This document shows positions 49,139 through 58,092 of a stretch of DNA of 64,000 nucleotides, one piece after another. Position 1 is the stretch's first letter. The number at the start of each line of letters is the position of its first letter. The position numbers and the translations under genes are program-made. The notes under the pieces are model-generated. The model ran no database searches. It was given only the letters and a program-made list of their open reading frames with translations, and had not been told where the DNA came from. The DNA is from Paenibacillus_F sp047238265 (GTDB lineage Bacteria; Bacillota; Bacilli; Paenibacillales; NBRC-103111): assembly GCF_047238265.1 (NCBI RefSeq), contig NZ_JBDFMM010000001.1:620001-684000 (forward strand), given 5' to 3'.

Positions 49139-49873
49139 TTGAAAATATTAAATAATAAGACAATCAGCTCTACAATTGTTATCTCAATGCTGCTAGGCTC
49201 GTTTGCAGCAACAGGGGTGTTTGCTGAAACTAGCCAAAGTGATGAAACTCAATTAATATATCAAAACCAAAAGTTCTCATCTGGTCTCGAAATTAAATCA
49301 ATTAAAGATGAAAAAGATACTCGTACTGTTACCGCTGTCGAGAACGGGATCAATACGGTGGCAACTTTTGATAAAGAAAAGAATACACTTAAACTAGAGG
49401 TAGAAAACCAAGAACCGATACTCTTAGATTTGAACGCAATTTCTAAAAGTACAAATTCAAATAACAACGTTATTTCGCCTCAAGCATCGCTTGGACAGAA
49501 TACATGGTCGAACTTTGAGTATGATATTAATATGGTAAGCCCTTCTATTTGGGAATTAAGACGTCCTGATCCCCAATCTCCTGTAACTATGAGGTATTAT
49601 AAAAAAGTCACACAGACGACTGGAAATCAAGGTACTTTAAAAGAATTTAAGACGGCTGTGGATGATATCAATATGTTGGAATATCAAGTCATCGGTTATG
49701 CCAGTGCATCAGTGCTAACTACAATTATAGGTGTGATTGTGACGGGTATTTCTGCAGGTACAGGAGCAGGAACTATGATAGTAGCACTTGGATTAACAGG
49801 AAAGATGCTGGATACAGCTTTAAAACTCGATAGAAGGTGTAATGACGCTTATTATCTTTACTTCCAGGTGTAG
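49139..49873 (+). CDS. Small secreted protein, bacteriocin-like (possibly geobacillin-26-like)
   Basis: A 244-residue exported protein. The signal peptide ends around GVFAE (about residue 30). The middle is hydrophilic and carries the segment WELRRPDPQSPVTMRYYKK; near the C-terminus is a glycine-rich hydrophobic stretch (VLTTIIGVIVTGISAGTGAG, then MIVALGLTG), which could insert in membranes. TTG start with AAGGAGA 9 bases upstream. AT-rich codons unlike its neighbours indicate transfer. A 54-residue membrane protein follows after 11 bases. Similarity to geobacillin-26-type antimicrobial proteins is from memory and not verified. Confidence 0.7.
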   Translation: MKILNNKTISSTIVISMLLGSFAATGVFAETSQSDETQLIYQNQKFSSGLEIKSIKDEKDTRTVTAVENGINTVATFDKEKNTLKLEVENQEPILLDLNAISKSTNSNNNVISPQASLGQNTWSNFEYDINMVSPSIWELRRPDPQSPVTMRYYKKVTQTTGNQGTLKEFKTAVDDINMLEYQVIGYASASVLTTIIGVIVTGISAGTGAGTMIVALGLTGKMLDTALKLDRRCNDAYYLYFQV

Positions 49874-49884
49874 GAGGGAATGAA

Positions 49885-50049
49885 ATGTTTACTGCTTTAA
49901 CTACAGTCGTATGTTTGTTTCTTGCGGCAGGGGGACTATATATTTTTTTGAAAAATAAAACAAACATATTGGTTAGGGTTATAGGCGGTGGAGTTGTTGC
50001 AGCAGGAGTTTTAGGGGTTCTTTGGGCTAACACAGTTTTAAGCATATAA
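49885..50049 (+). CDS. 54-residue two-helix membrane protein, possible immunity protein
   Basis: A short gene, ATG 49885 with AGGAGGG 6 bases upstream. Two hydrophobic segments (LTTVVCLFLAAGGLYIFL and VIGGGVVAAGVLGVLW) flank a basic turn KNKTNILVR. It is AT-rich like the gene before it and clearly in the same operon. Bacteriocin immunity proteins are often of this size and topology; the function is inferred from context only. Confidence 0.65.
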   Translation: MFTALTTVVCLFLAAGGLYIFLKNKTNILVRVIGGGVVAAGVLGVLWANTVLSI

Positions 50050-50129
50050 CAACAAAAAGAATCTTTTTTAAGGAGAGGTTTCTTTTTGATTGGCTATATT
50101 ATATTTTAATGTTGATCTTCATCGAAAGA

Positions 50130-50154
50130 AACCGCCTTTTAGGCGGGTTTTTTA
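50130..50154. terminator. Bidirectional terminator
   Basis: CCGCC-TTTTA-GGCGG stem-loop followed by T6 on the plus strand and preceded by GAAA-rich sequence. It ends the bacteriocin-like pair. Confidence 0.8.
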
Positions 50155-50299
50155 GTTTAAGTTTCCAATAGCGGAAGAAATCAATGCATTAACGTTTTCT
50201 GCTACCCAGGTGAAGATGTCACTTTTAAAAGAACACTTTATCAACTCTCATGATTTCGAATAATTCAGCAACGGACTCCCTACTTATCGCCCAATTGGC
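50152..50299 (-). pseudogene. Decayed coding fragment, frameshifted
   Basis: On the minus strand two overlapping frames give coherent peptide: one containing NWAISRESVAELFEIMRVDK and, after a shift near the T/A run at 50223-50230, SDIFTWVAENVNALISSAIG with a stop next to the terminator. Upstream the frames are closed by stops. It looks like the 3' end of a dead gene of unknown family. The rest of 50300-50546 shows a weak hairpin with T8 at 50437-50458 and nothing else. Confidence 0.35.
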
Positions 50300-50546
50300 T
50301 TAGCTTAGCCACCGCTCTTAAACGGCTTCCGTCTGCCTTTTTCTGAGTAAAGAAAGAAGAACCATTCATTCCGACTATACCTTGAAGGCTTCAGTTAGAA
50401 TCTGTTCCAGCGCAGTGAGAATCTTAGCTCCTTAAAGCGAGTCATGAAGCTCGTTTTTTTTAACTGCCTTCCATCCTTCTACGGATTACGCAACATTTCT
50501 CTCCCGGCGTCGTTTAACTGGGTAAGTACGTTACAGGAGGTGTCTT

Positions 50547-51038
50547 ATGCGGCGCAACAAGTGGATAAGGTTGTCCGGCGGCCTCGTTATCTTAACTATG
50601 GCAGCGGCCGGAGCGGATTCGCTATGGCTGCCTTCAGCTGAGCTTACCCCGGAGAAAGTGGTGCTCAACTGGAACGGCCGCGTTATCGAGGTGCCGCAGA
50701 CGGATTCCCGGTATCAACGGCTGGTGGACGATGCCGAGAAAGTGATAGAATCTACCGCAAAGGGGCCCTGCAAGTGTACGGCCGAGCTGGCCGGAGATGT
50801 GCCGGACAAGCCCGGGCTGCTTCTTATGCTGCCGTCCGGACAGTCGGTCCGCATCCGGAAGGAACTGCCGGTCGCCACGGCGGTCGATGACGTCCGCAGG
50901 CTTTACGTGCCGTTTCAAGGCAAAGGAGATTCACCCCGGATGGAATTGGGCGGAGCGGTGTATGAAGTAAGCGGAGAGAGCCTGGACGTCCTCAAAAAGA
51001 CTGCTGCCGAGACAGCAGAAAACTTCCCCGGAGGATAA
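50547..51038 (+). CDS. Exported hypothetical protein
   Basis: A 163-residue protein with a signal peptide or membrane anchor (IRLSGGLVILTMAAAGADSLW) and a soluble region containing a paired GPCKCTAEL. Not recognised. AGGAGG lies before the ATG. The three genes 50547-52422 run in one direction with short gaps and may form an operon; the envelope location of all three fits. Confidence 0.65.
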   Translation: MRRNKWIRLSGGLVILTMAAAGADSLWLPSAELTPEKVVLNWNGRVIEVPQTDSRYQRLVDDAEKVIESTAKGPCKCTAELAGDVPDKPGLLLMLPSGQSVRIRKELPVATAVDDVRRLYVPFQGKGDSPRMELGGAVYEVSGESLDVLKKTAAETAENFPGG

Positions 51039-51198
51039 TGTGCGCCGGAAAGCGCAGCTGTGATACGATAGGCGTTGAAGACATCAATGACAGGAGAAGG
51101 ACAGGTGTTTCCCCTTGGTTCCGGCAGGCAGATAACGCAGCCCGCAGCAGAGGTGGAACGGAATTCCTGAAGAGTTCCAAGGAGACGGAGGAGAGAGA

Positions 51199-51966
51199 AT
51201 GGCTGAAGGGGCAAAAAAACGATCACGCGGCAGGAAATGGCTTCTGGCGCTGGTGATCTTTATACTTGCCGCGGGAATAGCGGCGGCGATATATTTGCGG
51301 CCGTACGGCCCGGACCGCGCGGCGGTAGAGGCTATGCGAAGCGGCGATGGTATAACCGTTACGGACGGCAAGGATGTAACAGTCTACGAAGGAGCGGAGC
51401 CGAAAGAGCCCGGCGTGATCTTCTACCCGGGCGGTCTGGTGAAGCCGGAGAGCTACGCGCCTCTGGCCGGGGAGCTGGCTCGTCTCGGGCACCGTACGGT
51501 CGTCGTCAAAATGCCGCTGAATCTGGCGGTATTGGGAGGCGGCCGTGCCTCGGAGGTGCTGGCGGCCCGTCCCGGGGAGACCTTCGTCATCGGAGGGCAC
51601 TCGCTTGGCGGCGTGATGGCGGCCCGCTATGCGGCGGAGCATCCGGAAGGGCTGCGGGGCGTGTTTTTCCTGGCGTCGTACGCCGATGATAAAGGAAGCC
51701 TCCGGGACAAAGGGCTTCCGGTTCTCTCTGTGACCGGCTCGGAGGACGGCGTGTTGAACCGCGACAGATTCGAGAAGAGCAAGAAGAACTTGCCGGAGGA
51801 CGCCAAGCTTATGACTCTGCCGGGAGGCAACCACGGTCAATTCGGCAGTTACGGTCCCCAGAAGGGCGACCATGCGGCCGCGATTTCCCCGGAGGAGCAG
51901 ACGCGGCGGACGGCCGAAGCGATTACAGACTGGATGGCCGGAATCGGGGAGAAGGAGAAGAACTGA
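51199..51966 (+). CDS. Membrane-anchored alpha/beta hydrolase
   Basis: A 255-residue protein: one N-terminal transmembrane helix (residues 14-32) then an alpha/beta hydrolase of the dienelactone-hydrolase-like (Abhydrolase_5) group. The oxyanion segment is GVIFYPGGLVKPESY, the nucleophile Ser135 is in GGHSLGG, acid in SGSEDG-like TGSEDGV, and histidine in GGNHGQFG. Probably faces outside. The substrate is unknown. GGAGGAGAG precedes the ATG. Confidence 0.85.
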   Translation: MAEGAKKRSRGRKWLLALVIFILAAGIAAAIYLRPYGPDRAAVEAMRSGDGITVTDGKDVTVYEGAEPKEPGVIFYPGGLVKPESYAPLAGELARLGHRTVVVKMPLNLAVLGGGRASEVLAARPGETFVIGGHSLGGVMAARYAAEHPEGLRGVFFLASYADDKGSLRDKGLPVLSVTGSEDGVLNRDRFEKSKKNLPEDAKLMTLPGGNHGQFGSYGPQKGDHAAAISPEEQTRRTAEAITDWMAGIGEKEKN

Positions 51967-51969
51967 CAC

Positions 51970-52422
51970 GTGAACAATAACAATAACGGGCGAAAGAAGC
52001 GGCTTAACCCGGAAATGCTCCGTCTGCTCCGTTTCGGGGCGGTGGGGGTCGGCAATACGGCGGTGGACTGGGCCGTGTTCTGGCTGCTGTTCTCGGGCCT
52101 GCAGTTTCACTACGGTGCGGCTCAGACGGTTTCGTACTTGTGCGGAACGTTGAACAGCTATCTCTGGAACCGGAAATGGACGTTTGCCAGCCAAGAGCCG
52201 GTGCGGGTATCGGAGGCATTGAAGTTCCTGCTGGTCAACGGGTTGTGTCTGGGGCTGTCCTATGCGCTGCTCTATGTATGCAGCGATGTGCTGGGCTGGA
52301 ACATGCTGCTGAGTAAGCTGACGGTAACGGTACTGCTGCTTCTGGTCAATTACGCGGCCAGCAAATGGTGGGTTTTCGCCGCGGGTGAAAAGCGCAAAGA
52401 AGGCGAAACATTGGAGCCTTGA
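51970..52422 (+). CDS. GtrA-family membrane protein
   Basis: A 150-residue protein with four hydrophobic helices and the GtrA pattern (LLRFGAVGVGNTAVDW, YLCGTLNSYLWNRKWTF, NYAASKWWVF). GtrA proteins are thought to flip or translocate polyprenyl-linked sugars in cell-surface glycosylation. GTG start 3 bases after the hydrolase stop, so coupled to it. Confidence 0.88.
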   Translation: MNNNNNGRKKRLNPEMLRLLRFGAVGVGNTAVDWAVFWLLFSGLQFHYGAAQTVSYLCGTLNSYLWNRKWTFASQEPVRVSEALKFLLVNGLCLGLSYALLYVCSDVLGWNMLLSKLTVTVLLLLVNYAASKWWVFAAGEKRKEGETLEP

Positions 52423-52607
52423 TAAGGACAGAAAATTCGCCGGATTTCAGACAGACGGCGGAGGATTTTTGCAGTATAATGTACCTGAACTTCTGTAACG
52501 GATAAAAGGTGTCTTCTTTTGTCCGTCTTCTTATATCTATCGCGTAAGCGCAAACATTTTGCTGACGAAGCCGGAAAACAGCACCGGCTCAAAGGAGAGC
52601 TACCGAC

Positions 52608-53906
52608 GTGCAGGCCAAGACCCGCTCCTGGAACCGTTTCACCCCGACCCGTAAACATCTTTGGATCGCGACTCTCGAAGGGGCTCCGGCCACGGTGGTT
52701 CAAACCCTTCTCAACGGTCCGTTCCTGACGGGTTATTTGCTTTATCTCGGCGCAACGTCCGCACAGATCGGACTCGTGCTTGCCATGACGACAATCGTGA
52801 ATGCCGGGCAGATTCTGATGGCTTTTTTTATGCAGAGATGGAAAAACCGGAAGCTGCAGATTCTCGTTTTCGGAGGGCTTCACCGTATTTTATGGGCGGC
52901 TACGGGATTAATCCCCCTTGTGCTGGATCGCGAGTTCTGGATTCCCGCTTATATCGCTTTGTACACGTCGGCGTTTCTCTCGAACGCCTTCGGAGGTGTG
53001 GTCTGGTCGACACTGATGGCCGATATGGTGCCGCCTTCGGTGAGAGCCCGTTATTTCGGCATCCGCAACATGATTCTGAACGCGCTGGGAGCGCTGTGCC
53101 TGTTTGTGGGCGGGCAAATACTGGACAAGCTCGGTAACGAGGCGGGGTTTGAAGTTCTTCACCTGGTGATCGGGACGGCTGCCGTGCTCAATGTAATCGC
53201 TTACCTGTTTTATCCGAATCCGCCATTCGAACCTTCGGCGGAAAGCGGGCTTCTGCCCATGCTTACGCGTCCCCTGAAAGACACTTCGTATATCAGGGCG
53301 ACGACCTTCCTGTCATTCTGGCTTTTTTTGCAGGGGATTGCGGTGCCGCTCTTCTCGTATGTGATGCTAAAGCTGCTGCAGGTGAGTTACGAAACGATAT
53401 CCGTTCTGACAGTGCTGCAGACGGCCGTGATGATGATTTCTTTCTACGTCTGGGGAAACCTTAACGCGCGGTGGAGCAACCGGCGGCTGCTGTTCTGGAC
53501 GCTCCCGCTTCTGTCGATGTCATGCCTGCTCTGGGGGATGCTGGCCTGGATTCCGGCTCTTCCGGTGCTGATTGCGGTTCACATTCTGCTTGGAGCGGGA
53601 ACCGGGGGATTCAACCAGCTGGCTTTTAATTTCATTATCGGGGATACGCCGAGGGGCGAGAGGCCGATGTTTATCGCCATGTACAACACCTTGACGGGAC
53701 TTGCGGCTTTCCTGGGCCCTCTGCTCGGGGGCGTGCTGTACGAAAAGGCGGAGGAGCTGCCGCATTGGGTTCAGCAATACGGGATTGCCGCGGGAACGGG
53801 AGCGGTCATGCTTATCCTGGCACTGACGCTGGGGCGTAAAGTGCTGCTGGAGCGGCAGAGCGGCAGGACAAAGACGGGGACGCCGGATCAAAGCAGGCCG
53901 GTTTAG
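52608..53906 (+). CDS. MFS transporter
   Basis: A 432-residue protein of about 12 membrane helices, normal length, with the major-facilitator pattern of an early GATSAQIGLVLAMTTIVNAG and a late helix region with GAGTGGFNQLAFNF. Substrate unknown. GTG start with AAAGGAG about 10 bases upstream. Confidence 0.87.
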   Translation: MQAKTRSWNRFTPTRKHLWIATLEGAPATVVQTLLNGPFLTGYLLYLGATSAQIGLVLAMTTIVNAGQILMAFFMQRWKNRKLQILVFGGLHRILWAATGLIPLVLDREFWIPAYIALYTSAFLSNAFGGVVWSTLMADMVPPSVRARYFGIRNMILNALGALCLFVGGQILDKLGNEAGFEVLHLVIGTAAVLNVIAYLFYPNPPFEPSAESGLLPMLTRPLKDTSYIRATTFLSFWLFLQGIAVPLFSYVMLKLLQVSYETISVLTVLQTAVMMISFYVWGNLNARWSNRRLLFWTLPLLSMSCLLWGMLAWIPALPVLIAVHILLGAGTGGFNQLAFNFIIGDTPRGERPMFIAMYNTLTGLAAFLGPLLGGVLYEKAEELPHWVQQYGIAAGTGAVMLILALTLGRKVLLERQSGRTKTGTPDQSRPV

Positions 53907-54039
53907 CCCGGGAATACAGCCTGGAAGGGGAAGAGTACGGTGCGCCGTGCTCTTTTTTTGTTCAGGAAAGGGAAGGTCCATTGTGCCGGCACCCGGAACC
54001 CTCTACAATAAGAGCATAAGAACTCGTTGGGAGACTAAA

Positions 54040-54675
54040 ATGGAAGCATGGATACAAAAGATCGAACGGGAGCTTCTGCCCGGCCTCGACTTTGAAAGCG
54101 AAAGGCCCCATGACCCCGTCGTGGTACATAAACTTCCCGCTCCCTGGCAGTTAGTCGGTGCGGGCAATTACGCGGCCGTCGTCTCGCATCCGGACATGCC
54201 CGGGCTGGTCGTTAAAGTATACGCCCCCGGCAGGGACGGCTGGGAAGACGAGGTCGAAGTGTACCGGAAGCTGGGCGAGCACCCCGCGTATTCCCGCTGC
54301 CACTATGCGAAAAAGCCTTATCTCATCCTGAAACGGATGAACGGGAAGACGCTGTACGATTGCATCCGGTCGGGAATACGGATTCCCGAACGTGTTATTC
54401 TCGATATCGAAGAAGCGTGTGAATATGCGCGCAGGCTGGGTCTGGTGCCGCAGGATCTGCATGCCAAAAATGTCATGATGGAAGACGGCCGGGGAAAAGT
54501 GCTGGACGTTTCCGATTTTCTGGATGACACGCCGGATACGATGTGGGAGGATATGAAAAAAGCCTACTACCGTCTGTATGTGCCGCTGTTGTCCAAGCGC
54601 CCTATCCCGATGCCGGACACGCTGCTGAACGGCGTACGCAAGAGCTACCGCTGGCTCCGCCGCAACTCCTCTTAG
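54040..54675 (+). CDS. Protein-kinase-like (serine/threonine kinase fold) protein
   Basis: A 211-residue reduced kinase. Kinase-like landmarks: a glycine-containing loop LVGAGNYAAVV, VVKVYAP with the ATP lysine, KKPYLILKRMNGKTLYD hinge, PQDLHAKNVMM as catalytic loop (HRDLKPEN equivalent) and LDVSDF in place of DFG. Short lobes suggest it is related to small-molecule or bacterial protein kinases (YrzF/YbdM-like). ATG 54040 with GGGAG upstream is preferred to the longer frame at 53947. Confidence 0.75.
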   Translation: MEAWIQKIERELLPGLDFESERPHDPVVVHKLPAPWQLVGAGNYAAVVSHPDMPGLVVKVYAPGRDGWEDEVEVYRKLGEHPAYSRCHYAKKPYLILKRMNGKTLYDCIRSGIRIPERVILDIEEACEYARRLGLVPQDLHAKNVMMEDGRGKVLDVSDFLDDTPDTMWEDMKKAYYRLYVPLLSKRPIPMPDTLLNGVRKSYRWLRRNSS

Positions 54676-54921
54676 GGCAAGCGGATACGCCTGCGCCGGT
54701 TTATATTGCGCGGGGGAAATAGCCCTGCCGGAGCCAGGCGGTGGGGGCGTTTGGGATTAGGCGCGCGTCGTAGCGGGGAAATGCTCCGGCACGCGGCTGA
54801 TTGCCGTCTGGCGCCGCCGCTTTCGGACGCCGGCCCCATCCCGCTGCAACCGGCCGGTAACAATGCCCGGCGCTAAGCGCTCCCTGCGCCGCGAAGCAGA
54901 CCGCCGGACGCCCGGCATAAG

Positions 54922-55036
54922 AAAAAGCCGCACCCGCTGCAATGAAGTGCTCCCCTAGAATGGTCATCGGATAACCCGCGGGTTATTCCGATGACCATTC
55001 TAAGGAGTGCACTTCAGCAAACGGGTGCGGCTTTTT
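54922..55036. terminator. Very long interrupted palindrome, bidirectional terminator
   Basis: AAAAAGCCGCACCCG (54922-54936) pairs with CGGGTGCGGCTTTTT (55022-55036). Nested within, TAGAATGGTCATCGGATAAC (from 54956) pairs with its complement up to 55002 with one bulged T, centred on CCCGCGGG. It separates the convergent kinase-like and ABC genes. Apart from this hairpin, the 455-bp gap 54676-55130 holds no gene. Confidence 0.85.
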
Positions 55037-55130
55037 GGCTCCGTGACGGAGGACCGGTTCCGCGCCTGCGGCCGGCAGCGAAGGCTGCTTAAGGCTGCGC
55101 GCGGTTTTTTTTCCATGGAAGAATAGAAGA

Positions 55131-56069
55131 CTACATAACGTCCCGGCGGCGGAACACCGTCCAGGTCAATACGTTAAAGACGATGAAGTAAGCGGCGAGC
55201 ACAAGGATCGAGAAAGTCATTGTCATGCCTGGGACCAAGGGCTGGCCGTGCAGGTAGCGGGTCAAATCCATGTTGGAGAACAACAGGTATTTGCTCCAGT
55301 CGTACCGGCTCAGAATCATGCTGACCGTGTTGCCCAGGAACATGATGCAGAGCGAGATTCCGATCGCCAGCGAGTTGCTGCGGAACAGGGTGGAGATCAT
55401 GAAGGCGAGCGTGACGATCATGATCAGCTCCACGCATTTGAAGCCGTAGGTGCTCAGCATGTCGGTGATGACGTTCTTCTCGACGATGGCTCCCGCGTTG
55501 TTCAGCTCCAGAACGGTCGAGCTTGTTCCCGCACCGCCGTACAGGACCAGATTAATGACCAGGGCCGAGGTAAACAGCAGGAGGAGCATAAAGATCGAGA
55601 ACTGGAAGCCCGCCGCATACTTGGCGAACACGATTTTCGATCTGGAGACGGGGCGGATCAGCAGCAGCTTGATCGTCCCGCTTGAGAACTCGCCGGACAT
55701 GGCATCGGCGGCAACGACCACGGTGAAGACGGTAATGACCGCAATAAGGCTGGACATGGAGCCGACGGCCTCCCATACGGCAGCCTGGTTCGGAGACATA
55801 TCCCGGTTCAGATATTCCTGGGCCAGCTTGATCTGCTGATCCAAGTCGGCCGTATTGTCCGGGAACTCCGATTTGGTCTTCTCCAATTGCTCGATCCGCT
55901 GAGTCTGCGCCTGGCGCCAGTCCGCGTTGTTCATGCCTCTGGAATCGTAGTGGATCAGGAACGAAATCAGCCCCACCAGCCCGACAAGCAGGATAACCAT
56001 AATCCAGGTCGTCAGCCGGCGGTAAATTTTCATGTTTTCATTACGAATGAGATTAAGCAATTTGATCAC
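55131..56069 (-). CDS. ABC-2 type transporter permease
   Basis: A 312-residue membrane protein: an N-terminal helix, a large extracytoplasmic loop (YDSRGMNNADWRQAQT onward), then five helices, including the MSGEFSSGTIKLLLIRPVSR motif typical of ABC-2 permeases. Its start overlaps the end of the ATPase gene by 17 bases. Likely exports or senses a peptide, antibiotic or lipid. Confidence 0.9.
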   Translation of the reverse strand: MIKLLNLIRNENMKIYRRLTTWIMVILLVGLVGLISFLIHYDSRGMNNADWRQAQTQRIEQLEKTKSEFPDNTADLDQQIKLAQEYLNRDMSPNQAAVWEAVGSMSSLIAVITVFTVVVAADAMSGEFSSGTIKLLLIRPVSRSKIVFAKYAAGFQFSIFMLLLLFTSALVINLVLYGGAGTSSTVLELNNAGAIVEKNVITDMLSTYGFKCVELIMIVTLAFMISTLFRSNSLAIGISLCIMFLGNTVSMILSRYDWSKYLLFSNMDLTRYLHGQPLVPGMTMTFSILVLAAYFIVFNVLTWTVFRRRDVM

Positions 56070-56982
56070 TTCCCGTTATCTGCAAGAATTTGTCTTCGAG
56101 CGATTGCGTGAGCGGCTTCATCGCGTACAGGCGAAGACCCGCCTGAATGAGCAGGGCGCCGATATCGGCGGCTCTTTCGCGTCCGATCGTGAGCTCGATG
56201 CCGTTCGGATGCGGAGTCACGTGCAGGTGAGGATCGATTTCCTGCACCACAGCCTGCGCCGTCGCCGGATCGTTGACCTCGAAGAAGTAGGACGTCTCTT
56301 TCGGTGCGGCGCCTTCCCCGCGCAGATCCTGCACGTCGACGAGCTTGCCCTGCTGGATGATGGCGACGCGGTCGCACATCAGCTCCATCTCTGACAGCAG
56401 GTGACTGGAGACGACGATGGCGATGCCTTCTTCGCGGGCCAGCCGGCGAAGGTAGTCGCGCAGCTCCCGGATGCCTGCCGGGTCGAGGCCGTTGGTCGGC
56501 TCATCGAGAATGAGCAGGGACGGCCGGTGCAGCAGGGCCTGAGCGACGCCCAGCCGCTGGCGCATGCCGAGCGAGTAGGTTTTGACCTTCTCTTTGATCC
56601 GGTTTTTGAGCCCGACCAGTTCCACGACTTCGTCCATTCTGGACTGCGGGATGCCGCCCGGAAACATGCGGGCATAGTGTACGAGATTGTTCTGCCCCGA
56701 GAGGAATTTGTACATCTCGGGATTTTCCACGATGGCGCCCACGTGCTTGATGGCGTCCTCGAAGCGGTTCTGAATCGACTGTCCGTGGATCACGATGTCG
56801 CCTTTGTTCATTTTCATCAGGCCGACGATCATCCGGATCAGGGTTGTTTTGCCGGCCCCGTTCGGTCCCAGGAAGCCGAAAACTTCTCCGGGATACACTT
56901 CGAAAGACAGGTCCTGGATAATCTTTTTGCCGCGTATCGTCTTGCTGACGCCGCGTATTTCCAATACGGGTTGATTGTTCAT
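56053..56982 (-). CDS. ABC transporter ATP-binding protein (BcrA/CcmA type)
   Basis: A 309-residue ATPase: Walker A GPNGAGKTT, signature YSLGMRQRL, Walker B LLILDEP followed by TNGLDPAG, and a C-terminal DUF-like domain common in bacitracin/lantibiotic export ATPases. AGGT(A)AAAAA site before the ATG. Partner of the permease downstream. Confidence 0.93.
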   Translation of the reverse strand: MNNQPVLEIRGVSKTIRGKKIIQDLSFEVYPGEVFGFLGPNGAGKTTLIRMIVGLMKMNKGDIVIHGQSIQNRFEDAIKHVGAIVENPEMYKFLSGQNNLVHYARMFPGGIPQSRMDEVVELVGLKNRIKEKVKTYSLGMRQRLGVAQALLHRPSLLILDEPTNGLDPAGIRELRDYLRRLAREEGIAIVVSSHLLSEMELMCDRVAIIQQGKLVDVQDLRGEGAAPKETSYFFEVNDPATAQAVVQEIDPHLHVTPHPNGIELTIGRERAADIGALLIQAGLRLYAMKPLTQSLEDKFLQITGSDQIA

Positions 56983-57209
56983 TTTTTTACCTCCAAAAAT
57001 CCGTAATCCGTAATCCGTTATCGCTTGTGCAGTGCTCTCGGCTTCTCATTATATAGATTGTTCCTATCCGGTCACACCGACTCAGGTCTAGGTTTGCTGC
57101 CCGACCTTGGTAGAAAGCTCCCGGCCCCGAACACCTCAATGGAGAATTTTTTGCTATAATAATCCTATCAGTCTGTCAAAATACCCATTCATAGAACGGA
57201 AGATGACTC

Positions 57210-57818
57210 ATGTTTTCTTATATAGAAGAAACATACACCGGCACGGATTTCAGCGGACGCGATCTGGGAGACGGAGAGCTGCGGAATTGCACGTTCGAAC
57301 GCTGCCGTTTTATCGGGGCTCGCCTGGAAGAAGCCTGGACCGAGGGCTGCCAATTTATCGACTGCAATTTTTCGGGAGCTCAGTTTAACGCCTCTTCGCA
57401 CAAGCGGAGTGCTTTTACCAACTGCCGGTTCCGGGGAGCCAATTTTTTTGTCGCTAAATTCGAGGAATGCAAAATGATCGGTTCCGATTTTAACGAGGCG
57501 GCTCTGGACGGGATTACAATCACCGGGGGAGACTGGTCCTACACGAATTTGCGGTTTGCGAATTTATCGAAGCAGTCGATGAGGGGAATCCGGCTCGTAG
57601 AGGCCGATTTATATTCCTGCAATCTGGAAAAAGCCGATCTGAGGGACGCCGATCTTACCCGGGCGAGAATGGGCAAATCCCGGATGCAGGGGACGGACCT
57701 GCGCGGCGCTTTGATGGACGGGGTCGATTTTATGTCGCTCGATATAAAAGGAGCCCGTATGGACGCGGGGCAGGGAGCCGCTTTCCTGCGCGCTTACGGA
57801 GCCAAAGTGGACGACTAA
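57210..57818 (+). CDS. Pentapeptide-repeat protein
   Basis: A 202-residue protein made of tandem A(D/N)LXX pentapeptides (for example ANLSKQS, ADLYSCNLEKADLRDADLTR), which fold as a right-handed quadrilateral beta helix. Related proteins include MfpA/Qnr-type gyrase protectors, but many have no known role. An extended -10 TGCTATAAT lies at 57152-57160. A terminator follows. Confidence 0.88.
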   Translation: MFSYIEETYTGTDFSGRDLGDGELRNCTFERCRFIGARLEEAWTEGCQFIDCNFSGAQFNASSHKRSAFTNCRFRGANFFVAKFEECKMIGSDFNEAALDGITITGGDWSYTNLRFANLSKQSMRGIRLVEADLYSCNLEKADLRDADLTRARMGKSRMQGTDLRGALMDGVDFMSLDIKGARMDAGQGAAFLRAYGAKVDD

Positions 57819-57899
57819 ACATGAAGAGGCGGGGGTAAGCACCCGCCGGACAGTCAGATAACGTGTATTGATAGACCGGAGGTGCGAGGCCGTCCGAAG

Positions 57900-57933
57900 A
57901 ATCCATTCCGTATCATCACGGGATGGATTTTTT
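57900..57933 (+). terminator. Terminator after the pentapeptide gene
   Basis: AATCCATTCCGT pairs with ACGGGATGGATT (one G-T), then T7. Confidence 0.85.
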
Positions 57934-58028
57934 TGAGAAATGGGGACCCGGAGTGTAAACAGAGGATATTTTGCGGAGAATTGCGATCCTAGGTCCTATA
58001 CTTTAGCAAATAACGGAACCTAAGGCAG

Positions 58029-58064
58029 TTGTTTTCCAAAACATTTAATGATACAATTTGTATC
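58029..58064 (+). promoter_or_regulatory. LCP promoter with GATACA operator A
   Basis: TTGTTT (58029-58034), 17-base spacer, TACAAT (58052-58057). The perfect 15-bp palindrome GATACAATTTGTATC (58050-58064) overlaps the -10, as expected for a repressor site. Best match of the recurring motif. Confidence 0.8.
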
Positions 58065-58092
58065 GTATGACGAGAGTAAGGGAGGACCTTTC

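Noticed and set aside
51130..51180. T-box-like AGGTGGAACGG
   Set aside because: Lacks the full AGGGTGGNACCGCG core, the stem I and a terminator.
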